Below the pieces are notes generated by a model. It was not told the origin of the DNA. It did not search any database and was given only the letters and a program-made list of their open reading frames with translations. A stretch of 10,836 bases of DNA from assembly GCA_000436735.1 (NCBI GenBank), contig FR887209.1, positions 1,452-12,287 on the forward strand. The letters run 5' to 3'. Position 1 is the stretch's first letter; every line of letters starts with the position of its first letter. Made by a program: the position numbers and the translations under genes. Source of the DNA: Firmicutes bacterium CAG:170. GTDB lineage: Bacteria; Bacillota; Clostridia; Oscillospirales; Oscillospiraceae. Below, piece by piece: positions 1 through 5,710 of the stretch.

Positions 1-92
1 AATCCGGCCTCCCAGCCAAACTGCACCAGAACGCCGATGGCGAGCCAGATATAAAGCGGCGCGAACTGCCGCCGCGCAATGATCTCCGTCAT
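1..92 (-). CDS. Unidentified membrane protein, N-terminal fragment (runs off window)
   Basis: Only the first 30 codons are present; the gene continues beyond position 1. The ATG at 92-90 overlaps the plsC stop codon as ATGA, and a GAAGGAG ribosome binding site lies about 7 nt upstream inside the plsC end, so translation is probably coupled to plsC. The fragment begins MTEIIARRQF and then becomes hydrophobic (LYIWLAIGVLVQFGWEA), which looks like a first transmembrane helix following a short basic cytoplasmic tail. That is too little to name a family. Its place as last visible gene of the DUF308-plsC operon suggests an envelope or membrane role, which is inference only. Confidence 0.6.
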   Translation of the reverse strand, partial: MTEIIARRQFAPLYIWLAIGVLVQFGWEAG

Positions 93-847
93 ATGCCTGC
101 TCCTTCAAAGGTTTGGGACCGCGCATCCGGAAGCGCCGCCTCCAGCAGCGCGCGCACCTTCGCGCCGATCTCCGCCGTGCTCATGGCATCGACCTCCTCC
201 GCTGTGAGAACGCCCGCCACGCTCAGCGTGACGCGCGTGGAGCGCAGCGGATAATTTTTTGCGATCATTTCCGTTCCGTCCAGTGCCAGCACCGCGATCG
301 GCGTATGCGCCCACTTTGCGGTCTTGAACAGGCCGTTGTGGAAGGGGAGAAGCCCGACTGCCGCCTTGTTCCGCGTACCCTCCGGGTATGCGCCGACGCT
401 TCCCTCCGCGGCTTGCAGGCGGTCTGCGGCGGCGCGGATCGTCACGACGGCGTTGCGCGGATTCTCCCGGTCGATGGCGGTGCAGCCGCAGCGGCGGATG
501 ATCCGGCCATAGAGCGGGATGCGGAAGTTCTCTGCCTTGGAGAGATAGCCGATCCGGTATTTCCGCAGAACGTACCATGTGAGGATGGGGTCAAAATTCG
601 AGCGGTGATTGCCCACGAAAAAGACCGGCGTATCCTGAGGAAGCTGCTCCAATCCCCGGACGTCCACATGAATGCGAAGAATGGGGACGGCCAGCCGGAT
701 GGAGCTGTCCAGCAGCCAGCGATAGAACGGCGAATCGTGCCGGTATTCCTTTTTTGTGCTGACCAGCAGCGCGCTGACGGCCAGCAGCAGACAGTAGGCC
801 GCAAATATGGCCAGCAACCCCAGCAGGAGCCATCCGATCACACGCAT
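89..847 (-). CDS. plsC: 1-acyl-sn-glycerol-3-phosphate acyltransferase (PlsC family)
   Basis: This enzyme transfers an acyl chain to position 2 of lysophosphatidic acid to give phosphatidic acid, the precursor of membrane phospholipids, at the inner face of the membrane. The 252-residue product is the usual size. It has an N-terminal membrane anchor (about residues 3-30), the acyltransferase HX4D box in NHRSNFD (His81, Asp86), and the phosphate-binding EGTR box (156-159, in YPEGTRN). The ATG at 847 was chosen because AGAAGGAGGT (851-860) lies just before it; the frame stays open further upstream, but that part overlaps the DUF308 gene in another frame. It overlaps the end of the DUF308 gene by 10 bp and the start of the next gene by 4 bp, so the three are co-transcribed. 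The family assignment is firm. The exact acyl donor and acceptor cannot be read from sequence, and related PlsC paralogs use other lysolipids. Confidence 0.9.
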   Translation of the reverse strand: MRVIGWLLLGLLAIFAAYCLLLAVSALLVSTKKEYRHDSPFYRWLLDSSIRLAVPILRIHVDVRGLEQLPQDTPVFFVGNHRSNFDPILTWYVLRKYRIGYLSKAENFRIPLYGRIIRRCGCTAIDRENPRNAVVTIRAAADRLQAAEGSVGAYPEGTRNKAAVGLLPFHNGLFKTAKWAHTPIAVLALDGTEMIAKNYPLRSTRVTLSVAGVLTAEEVDAMSTAEIGAKVRALLEAALPDARSQTFEGAGI

Positions 848-1419
848 GGGACCTCCTTCTCGGCGGCACGCTGGCTGCGGATGATCTTGACCGTCGTGAG
901 CATGGTGATCGTGTTCAGGATCGCGTCCAGAATCAGCGACACGCCGAGCAGACGGCCCATCAGCTGCACCTGAAGGCTCGGCCGGAAGATCAGCACGCAG
1001 CCGAAGCACGCCGTCACGAACGCTGCAGCCAGCAGCAGCGGCCACTGGGGGATGCCGAACGTCCGCGCCTCAACGGCGATCTGCACCTTGAAAAGCCCGT
1101 CCGTCAGGATCAGAATGCCGAGCACCGTGCAGAAGAAGGAGAGCGAGCCCTCCGTGTGCAGCAGCAGGCTGGCCCCCAGCACCAGCATGAGGATGCCGGA
1201 GGACAGGTCGTTTTCAAACGCCAGCCGGAACAGATCCTTCGAAAAATAACCGACCAGCTTGATCGCGCCGAACACGATCAGCGTCAGCCCGCAAAGAATG
1301 CCGATCGTATGCATGGATGTCTCCGGGTGCAGGATGATCAGAATGCCCATCGCGCACAAAAGGCCGGAAATGACCAGATATCCGATTTTCGCCGCTTTCA
1401 TGGGTGCAACAGAGCGCAC
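838..1419 (-). CDS. DUF308 / HdeD-like membrane protein
   Basis: The 193-residue, very hydrophobic product has about six predicted membrane helices, near residues 11-30, 36-57, 73-88, 93-112, 125-145 and 152-173. The helices come in pairs with short loops, and glycine-rich turns followed by F-G-x-x-K (about 50-54) and T-D-G-x-x-K (106-111) recur in successive pairs, as in the HdeD/DUF308 family. HdeD in Escherichia coli is linked to acid resistance; the role of Gram-positive members is not established, so none is assigned. I place the start at GTG 1419 because AAAGGGAGGT lies 7 nt upstream; an in-frame ATG at 1401 has no such site. It is the first gene of the operon, behind a promoter at 1447-1475, and its tail overlaps the plsC start by 10 bp. 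Confidence 0.8.
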   Translation of the reverse strand: MRSVAPMKAAKIGYLVISGLLCAMGILIILHPETSMHTIGILCGLTLIVFGAIKLVGYFSKDLFRLAFENDLSSGILMLVLGASLLLHTEGSLSFFCTVLGILILTDGLFKVQIAVEARTFGIPQWPLLLAAAFVTACFGCVLIFRPSLQVQLMGRLLGVSLILDAILNTITMLTTVKIIRSQRAAEKEVPCV

Positions 1420-1426
1420 AGCAGCC

Positions 1427-1436
1427 ACCTCCCTTT
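1427..1436 (-). promoter_or_regulatory. Ribosome binding site fixing the GTG start of the DUF308 gene
   Basis: On the minus strand this reads AAAGGGAGGT and ends 7 nt before GTG at 1419. The in-frame ATG six codons later (1401) is about 25 nt away, too far to use this site, so the GTG is preferred. Confidence 0.7.
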
Positions 1437-1446
1437 TATACGGGCC

Positions 1447-1475
1447 AGTATAGCACGGACACGGGCCGATGAAAA
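1447..1475 (-). promoter_or_regulatory. Promoter of the DUF308-plsC operon
   Basis: On the minus strand a -35-like TTTTCA (1475-1470) is followed after 17 nt by a -10 TATACT (1452-1447). Spacing is ideal and the -10 matches consensus at five of six positions; the -35 is weaker at four of six. The predicted start is about 20 nt before the GTG, leaving room only for the ribosome binding site. Confidence 0.55.
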
Positions 1476-1500
1476 CGGACAACTTCTGCCGCAGTGTTAC

Positions 1501-1553
1501 CAAATGCCACATTTGCGGGCATTTGTCCCAAAACACCACATTTCGTGTGTTTT
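1501..1553. repeat. Two adjacent inverted repeats upstream of the DUF308-plsC promoter
   Basis: The first inverted repeat is CAAATGCC (1501-1508) and GGCATTTG (1518-1525), with 8-bp perfect arms and a 9-nt centre. The second is AAAACAC (1530-1536) and GTGTTTT (1547-1553) around a 10-nt centre. CCACATTT also occurs twice directly (1507-1514 and 1536-1543), so on the minus strand a motif AAATGTGG-YR-TTT is repeated 29 bp apart. The pair lies about 25-80 bp upstream of the promoter -35, the usual place for an activator site. No T-tract follows, so a terminator is unlikely. The binding protein is unknown. Confidence 0.5.
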
Positions 1554-1689
1554 AGCCATTGCCGCGCTGCGGCGGGCCTTATAGGATAAAGAAAAACAGG
1601 CGCCTCCGGCTGCGCCATGGGGCAAAAACACAGAAGGCGCGCTTGCTGCGGAGAAGGCTCCGCTGCGGCGTGCGGAAAAGAGGAAGGAC

Positions 1690-1998
1690 ATGAACGATCA
1701 CATTTTGTATAATCCGCTTGCGGGCGGCGGCATGATCCCGACGCCGCAGCAGGACCGCCTTGCGCAGCCGAAGCAGCTGTCGGTCATGGTCTACCACAGC
1801 CCGCGGAAACTTCAGGCGCTCATGGTGTTCCCGTCCATCTTCAAGGGTGAGCACGTCAAAAAGGAAAAGGTCGTGGAGGTTCTGACGGGACGGGAAATCA
1901 CGGTGGAATTCGACGCGCCGAAGCCGCTCCAGATCGACGGCGAGACCATCCCGGAGGTGCGCGCCTACCGCGCGGCGGTCAGTACGCGGGAATGCTGA
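1690..1998 (+). pseudogene. Internally deleted diacylglycerol kinase (YegS/DgkB/LCB5 family) remnant
   Basis: The 102-residue reading frame joins the two ends of a lipid kinase that is normally about 300 residues. Residues 1-13 (ILYNPLAGG) match the N-terminal NPxxG nucleotide-binding loop. From residue 12 on, GGGMIPTP, then VFPSIFKGEHV (46-56) and QIDGE (81-85) match the C-terminal end of the family, where GGGM..P.., F-P-x-x-F-K-G and a final D-G-E motif are conserved. About 200 residues, including the catalytic GGDGT motif, are absent, so kinase activity is not expected. The junction falls in a run of three GGC glycine codons (1723-1731), where short repeats could have recombined. GAGGAAGG precedes the ATG, and a terminator follows, so it may still be expressed. 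The family reading is by eye; a small unrelated protein is possible but less likely. Confidence 0.65.
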
Positions 1999-2010
1999 GG
2001 AAATTTTCAC

Positions 2011-2053
2011 AGCCGCGCCGCCCTCCTGCACGGGAGAGCGGCTTTGCGTTTTT
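2011..2053 (+). terminator. Rho-independent terminator after the kinase remnant
   Basis: A hairpin pairs AGCCGC (2011-2016) with GCGGCT (2038-2043) and CTCC (2023-2026) with GGAG (2033-2036), with an unpaired bulge on the left. It is followed by TTTGCGTTTTT. The stem is imperfect, but position and T-rich tail fit termination of transcription from 1690-1998. Confidence 0.55.
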
Positions 2054-2063
2054 CAGAGCTTCG

Positions 2064-2091
2064 TTTGCGGAAAAAAGCCATTTTCCGCAAA
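2064..2091. repeat. Perfect 11-bp stem-loop in the DUF1538 upstream region
   Basis: TTTGCGGAAAA (2064-2074) and TTTTCCGCAAA (2081-2091) flank a 6-nt loop. It lies between the preceding terminator and the DUF1538 promoter. Read on the minus strand it is followed by only a few bases before sequence unlike a strong T-tract, and no minus-strand gene ends here, so an operator for the downstream promoter, or a second terminator hairpin, are both possible. Confidence 0.55.
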
Positions 2092-2118
2092 AAAGAAAAA
2101 TGTTCACAATTTTTAACT

Positions 2119-2146
2119 TTGAATCCGGGCGAATATACAGTATACT
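2119..2146 (+). promoter_or_regulatory. Promoter of the DUF1538-PII operon
   Basis: TTGAAT (2119-2124) is followed after 16 nt by TATACT (2141-2146), in an AT-rich stretch unlike the GC-rich surroundings. The predicted start near 2153 leaves a leader of about 34 nt that ends in AAGGAGG, too short to hold a riboswitch. Confidence 0.6.
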
Positions 2147-2173
2147 GATCTTATAGAATATTTTCCAGCTGTG

Positions 2174-2180
2174 AAGGAGG
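2174..2180 (+). promoter_or_regulatory. Ribosome binding site that favours the TTG start at 2187
   Basis: AAGGAGG ends directly against ATG 2181, leaving no spacer, but is 6 nt from the in-frame TTG at 2187. Normal spacing is about 5-9 nt, so initiation at TTG is more likely than at the ATG. The two choices differ by only two residues. Confidence 0.55.
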
Positions 2181-2186
2181 ATGCAA

Positions 2187-3716
2187 TTGCCGAAGAGAAA
2201 TGTAATTATCGAGAAAATGCGCGAGTCCATTGCCTCTGTGTTGCCGATCACGCTGATCGTCGCGGCGCTGTGTCTGTTTCTGATCCCGGTCAGCAGCGGC
2301 CTGATGCTGTCATTTTTGATCGGGTCGGTCATGATTATTCTGGGCATGGGGCTGTTTACCGTCGGGTCGGATCTGTCCATGACACAGATCGGCACCCACA
2401 TCGGCGCACAGATGACGCGCTCAAAAAAGCTGGGCGTGATCCTGATTCTAAGCTTTGTGCTCGGCGTAATCATTACCATTGCGGAGCCGGACCTGCAGGT
2501 GCTGGCCAAAAACGTTCCGGAGATCGACACGACCGTTCTGATCGTCACCGTCTCCGTCGGCGTCGGACTGTTCCTGACGATCAGTATGCTGCGCATTTTG
2601 TTCCGGATCCCGCTGAAGTGGCTTCTGGTTTTCTTTTATGCTGTGATCTTCGCTCTGGCCGCCTTTTCCGACCAGAACTTTCTTTCTGTCGCGTTTGACT
2701 CCGGCGGTGTCACGACCGGCCCGATGACGGTGCCGTTCATCATGGCGCTCGGCGTCGGCGTGGCCTCCATCCGAAGCGACGAGAACGCGAAATCCGATAG
2801 CTTCGGTCTGGTCGCGCTCTGCTCCATCGGGCCGATCCTTTCGGTGCTGATCCTCGGCTTTGTCTACGACAACAGCGGAAGCACCGCCTCGGAGATCCTT
2901 GTCAGCGATTTTGAGACGACCCGGGAGATCGGTACGGAGTACATCGCGCAGCTTCCGACCTACCTTGCGGAGGTTGCGGTCGCACTGCTGCCGATCTTCG
3001 TCTTTTTCCTGCTGTTCCAGTTCTTTGCGCTCCGCATCAAAAAGCGTCCGTTCCAGCGGATCCTGGTCGGTATTGCGCTGACTTATGTGGGCCTGGTGCT
3101 ATTCCTGACCGGCGTGAACGTCGGCTTCTCGTCCCTCGGCTATGTGCTCGGCGGCGCGCTGGCGGACGGGTGGACAAAGTATCTGCTCATTCCGCTGGCC
3201 ATGCTGATGGGCTGGTTTATCATCAATGCCGAGCCTGCCGTCCATGTGCTCAACAAGCAGGTCGAGGAGCTGAGCGCGGGCGCCATCTCCGCGAAGGCGA
3301 TGGGCCTGAGTCTTTCGATCGCCGTTTCGGCGGCGAACGGTCTTGCGATGCTGCGTGTGCTGACGGGCATTCCCATTCTGTATTTCATGGTGCCCGGCTA
3401 TATCATCGCGCTGGTCATGGCGTTCTTCGTCCCGCCGACCTTTACGGCCATCGCGTTTGACTCCGGCGGCGTGGCTTCCGGCCCTCTGACCGCGACCTTC
3501 ATGCTGCCCTTCGCAATGGGCGCGAGCGTCGCCGTCGGCGGAAACGTCATGACCGACGCCTTCGGTCTGGTCGCCATGGTCGCCATGATGCCGCTCATCA
3601 CCGTGCAGATCATGGGCGTGATCTACGTCGTCAAGAGCCGCCGCAGCACGGCTGGTGAGACGCTCATGGAGCAGTACGCAGACGACGACGTGATCGAGCT
3701 TTGGGAGGTCGCATAA
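2187..3716 (+). CDS. DUF1538 family membrane protein with two internal repeats (putative ion transporter)
   Basis: The 509-residue polytopic membrane protein is built from two homologous halves. Each half carries an A-E-P-x-x-x-V-L-x-K motif (about residues 99 and 348), an A-F-D-S-G-G-V-x-(T/S)-G-P motif (169 and 423) and a D-(S/A)-F-G-L-V-A motif (about 204 and 457). These are hallmarks of DUF1538, and the inverted-loop look of paired re-entrant motifs is typical of transporters. From memory, DUF1538 proteins UmpA and UmpB of a Halomonas species were reported as a two-component Na+(Li+,K+)/H+ antiporter; whether this single-chain version does the same is inference. A hydrophilic stretch around 229-256 separates the halves. 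The start is TTG 2187, because AAGGAGG touches the ATG at 2181. The stop overlaps the PII-like gene by one base (TAATG), so the two proteins are made together. Family assignment is strong, substrate unknown. Confidence 0.85.
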   Translation: MPKRNVIIEKMRESIASVLPITLIVAALCLFLIPVSSGLMLSFLIGSVMIILGMGLFTVGSDLSMTQIGTHIGAQMTRSKKLGVILILSFVLGVIITIAEPDLQVLAKNVPEIDTTVLIVTVSVGVGLFLTISMLRILFRIPLKWLLVFFYAVIFALAAFSDQNFLSVAFDSGGVTTGPMTVPFIMALGVGVASIRSDENAKSDSFGLVALCSIGPILSVLILGFVYDNSGSTASEILVSDFETTREIGTEYIAQLPTYLAEVAVALLPIFVFFLLFQFFALRIKKRPFQRILVGIALTYVGLVLFLTGVNVGFSSLGYVLGGALADGWTKYLLIPLAMLMGWFIINAEPAVHVLNKQVEELSAGAISAKAMGLSLSIAVSAANGLAMLRVLTGIPILYFMVPGYIIALVMAFFVPPTFTAIAFDSGGVASGPLTATFMLPFAMGASVAVGGNVMTDAFGLVAMVAMMPLITVQIMGVIYVVKSRRSTAGETLMEQYADDDVIELWEVA

Positions 3717-4387
3717 TGGAGCTTTATTATATGATCGGCGTGACCGAACGTAAAAAATCGCAGACGCTGCTGGATATCTGCAAGGAACTGAACATGCCGA
3801 TGGTGCTGACGAATCTGGCACGCGGCACAGCCACCAGCGAGCATCTCTCGCTGCACAACCTTGACCGCAGCGAAAAGGCCGTCGTCAGCACAGTCACCGA
3901 CGCCGCAGGCGTCCGCAGGCTCATGCGGCAGGCCAAGCTGAAGCTGTACATCGATATTCCCGGCAACGGGATCATGATGGCCATTCCGCTCAAGAGCGTG
4001 GCCGGCGGGCGGACGCTGGCCTATCTGACGGGCGGAAAGGCTCTGGAGGGAGGAAAACCGGACATGGATTTTGAATATGAACTGATCGTCGTCATTCTGA
4101 ACGAGGGCTATTCGGAGCTGGTCATGGACGCGGCGCGCGCCGCCGGGGCCAGAGGCGGCACCGTCCTGCACGCAAAGGGCACCGGTGCAGCCGTCAGCGA
4201 AAAATTCCTCGGCGTCTCGCTGGCGCAGGAAAAGGACATGGTCTACATCGTCGCCTCCAGCAAGCAGAAGGCGGAGATCATGCGTTCGGTCAGCCAGAAC
4301 GCGGGGACCGGCACCAAGGCCGGGGCCATCTGCTTCACGCTCCCGATCTCTGAGGTCGCGGGCCTGCGGCAATTCGACGAGGAATAA
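3716..4387 (+). CDS. Tandem PII-like (GlnB-type) regulatory protein
   Basis: The 223-residue soluble product is about twice the size of a normal PII subunit (112 residues) and contains two PII-like ferredoxin folds, about 1-105 and 120-223. The second half is clearer: strand YELIVVILNEG, then G-G-T-V-L-H-A-K-G-T-G (148-157) leading into a T-loop, and a B-loop-like GTGTKAGAICFTLPI (197-211). The first half shows the parallel pattern, with RGTATSE (36-42) and IPGNGIMMAIPL (81-92). PII proteins bind ATP, ADP and 2-oxoglutarate and control transporters or enzymes. No tyrosine equivalent to the uridylylated Tyr51 is seen in either T-loop region, so classical uridylylation is unlikely. The start is ATG 3716 with GGGAGGT 7 nt upstream inside the DUF1538 gene. 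Coupling to that gene makes it the probable regulator of that transporter, which is inference. Confidence 0.85.
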   Translation: MELYYMIGVTERKKSQTLLDICKELNMPMVLTNLARGTATSEHLSLHNLDRSEKAVVSTVTDAAGVRRLMRQAKLKLYIDIPGNGIMMAIPLKSVAGGRTLAYLTGGKALEGGKPDMDFEYELIVVILNEGYSELVMDAARAAGARGGTVLHAKGTGAAVSEKFLGVSLAQEKDMVYIVASSKQKAEIMRSVSQNAGTGTKAGAICFTLPISEVAGLRQFDEE

Positions 4388-4400
4388 AAACTGCATACGC

Positions 4401-4440
4401 GAAGCGGGACGGAGTTTTTCCGTCCCGCTTTCGGCATTTT
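4401..4440 (+). terminator. Rho-independent terminator after the PII-like gene
   Basis: AAGCGGGACGG (4402-4412) pairs perfectly with CCGTCCCGCTT (4420-4430) across a 7-nt T-rich loop, then TTCGGCATTTTT follows. It starts 14 nt after the stop codon and closes the DUF1538-PII operon. Confidence 0.85.
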
Positions 4441-4461
4441 TCTGCATTCGGAAACGCGGCA

Positions 4462-4490
4462 TTGACATGCGCGGGAACGCAGGGTATCAT
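4462..4490 (+). promoter_or_regulatory. Near-consensus promoter of the CPBP protease gene
   Basis: A perfect -35 TTGACA (4462-4467) is followed after 17 nt by TATCAT (4485-4490). The transcript leader of about 55 nt contains a small hairpin, CGGCCC (4516-4521) with GGGCCG (4525-4530), before the ribosome binding site. This is one of the best-matching promoters in the window. Confidence 0.75.
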
Positions 4491-4552
4491 GGTCTTGACG
4501 GGAATTTTCCCGAATCGGCCCGAGGGGCCGGAACACGCAGGGAGGACGCACT

Positions 4553-5563
4553 ATGGAGCCACAGGGGACCTTATCGCTCATGCACGCCCGAAAAAGCTAT
4601 CTCCGGCTGGGATGGAGCCTCGTTGTGCTGGAGGTCGGCGCGCAGATCGGAGCCGTTCTGATCGCGCTGCTCGGCGCGGTGCTTGCCTCCGCCGGACACG
4701 ACGTCAGCGGCACATGGTGGTACTTTCTGCTGTCCAATTTCCTGCCGATCTATCTTTTCGGAATGCCGTTTGCGCTCCTGATCCTGCGCAGGGCCCCGGC
4801 GGAAAGGCCGGAGCCGCTGCTGCTTTCCGCAAAGACGTTTTTCCAGCTGCTGCTGATCTGCTTCCCGCTGCTTTACATCGGCAGCCTGATCGGCAATATG
4901 GTCTCCAACGGCCTGTCCGGCGGACTTGCGGAAAACATGCTGGATCTGCTTGCGGAGGAAAACGCGCCGCTGATGACGCTTTCCGCACTGCTGATCGCGC
5001 CGCTCGGCGAGGAGTTTTTCTTCCGGCGTCAGATCATCGACCGGTGCAGCCAGTATGGCGAAAAGACCGCGATCCTCTATTCCGGGCTGGCCTTCGGCCT
5101 GTTCCATATGAATTTCTATCAGTTTTTCTACGCCTTTGCGCTGGGTGTGCTGCTGGCCTATGTCTATACGCGCACGAGAAGACTGCGGTATACGATCCTG
5201 CTGCATATGAGCATCAATTTCATCGGCTCCCTGCCGAATTTCCTGCCTGGCTTCTCGGAGGCGGAAAGTGCTGCGGAAAACGCGGACTCGCTGGTCGAAG
5301 GCGTGGAGAGCGCGGCGGAAGCGCTTTCCGGCTCGGAGTTGGTCGTCACGGTCTATGGGCTGTGCATTCTGGCGCTTACCATCTGGGGCTTTATTTATCT
5401 GCTGCGGCGGGCGCGGCATTTCGTCCTGTTCCCGGCTCCGGAGGAGCTTCCGCGCAGACAGTGCCGCCGCGCGGCGTATCTCAACGCGGGAATGATCGTG
5501 TTCCTGCTGCTCAGTCTTGTGATGTTCGTGCTGGCGCTCGGCGTCCTGACGCTCACCGGCTGA
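4553..5563 (+). CDS. CPBP family intramembrane glutamic protease (CAAX/Abi-type)
   Basis: The 336-residue polytopic protein has the three motifs of the CPBP family: E-E-x-x-x-R (Glu153, Glu154, Arg158 in GEEFFFRR), F-x-x-x-H (Phe181 to His185) and H-x-x-x-N (His218, Asn222). In studied members these residues form the active site within the membrane. Family roles include peptide processing, bacteriocin self-immunity and maturation of secreted signals; none can be chosen here. Helices precede the motifs at about 21-46, 57-79 and 96-117. After the third motif comes an unusual acidic, Ala/Glu-rich segment (about 233-262), then two more helices (265-285, 311-334), so the protein is longer than the catalytic core. 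ATG 4553 has GGGAGG 7 nt upstream. It is monocistronic: own promoter, own terminator. No bacteriocin gene lies next to it. Confidence 0.88.
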   Translation: MEPQGTLSLMHARKSYLRLGWSLVVLEVGAQIGAVLIALLGAVLASAGHDVSGTWWYFLLSNFLPIYLFGMPFALLILRRAPAERPEPLLLSAKTFFQLLLICFPLLYIGSLIGNMVSNGLSGGLAENMLDLLAEENAPLMTLSALLIAPLGEEFFFRRQIIDRCSQYGEKTAILYSGLAFGLFHMNFYQFFYAFALGVLLAYVYTRTRRLRYTILLHMSINFIGSLPNFLPGFSEAESAAENADSLVEGVESAAEALSGSELVVTVYGLCILALTIWGFIYLLRRARHFVLFPAPEELPRRQCRRAAYLNAGMIVFLLLSLVMFVLALGVLTLTG

Positions 5564-5573
5564 AACGAAAAGG

Positions 5574-5608
5574 AAAGCGCCGCCTGCGGATGCGGGCGGC
5601 GCTTTGTT
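5574..5608 (+). terminator. Terminator hairpin after the CPBP protease gene
   Basis: AAAGCGCCGCC (5574-5584) and GGCGGCGCTTT (5595-5605) form an 11-bp perfect stem with a 10-nt loop, 10 nt after the stop codon. The T run is short (TTTGTT), so read-through into the araC-type gene may occur. Confidence 0.7.
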
Positions 5609-5674
5609 CATAGATGCTGGCACATAGTGCGGAATTTGTGGCATAGATGCTTGCACAAAGTGCGCAATTTGTGC
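5609..5674 (+). repeat. Two tandem 33-bp repeats in the araC-type promoter region
   Basis: Copy one (5609-5641) and copy two (5642-5674) directly abut and match at 29 of 33 positions; both begin CATAGATGCT. Copy two contains an inverted repeat, GCACAAA (5653-5659) and TTTGTGC (5668-5674), and ends exactly at the -10 box. In copy one the arms are degraded. A 33-bp period is close to three DNA turns, so bound proteins would sit on the same face. The likely role is an operator pair for the downstream AraC-type regulator or for another factor. Confidence 0.8.
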
Positions 5675-5680
5675 TATACT
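5651..5680 (+). promoter_or_regulatory. Promoter of the AraC-type regulator gene
   Basis: TTGCAC (5651-5656) and TATACT (5675-5680) are separated by 18 nt. The -35 and the spacer lie wholly inside the second 33-bp repeat, so a protein bound there would affect RNA polymerase directly. The same position in the first copy reads TGGCAC and CATAGA, a poorer promoter. Confidence 0.6.
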
Positions 5681-5710
5681 GAGGTCAGAAAAGTCAGAGG
5701 AGGGCCTTGC

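Noticed and set aside
1501..1553. Shared TGTGGCAT element between the DUF308 upstream region and the 33-bp repeats at 5609-5674, suggesting a common regulator
   Set aside because: Only eight bases agree and the surrounding symmetry differs, so chance cannot be excluded.
1579..2031. A 150-codon minus-strand frame over the diacylglycerol kinase remnant
   Set aside because: The opposite strand carries recognisable lipid kinase motifs with a ribosome binding site, whereas this frame shows no family likeness and begins inside the terminator.
5627..5710. An N-terminal extension of 28 residues on the AraC-type regulator, starting at 5627
   Set aside because: It would translate the promoter and repeat region, from upstream of the predicted transcript start. 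ATG 5711 has AGGAGG at proper spacing.
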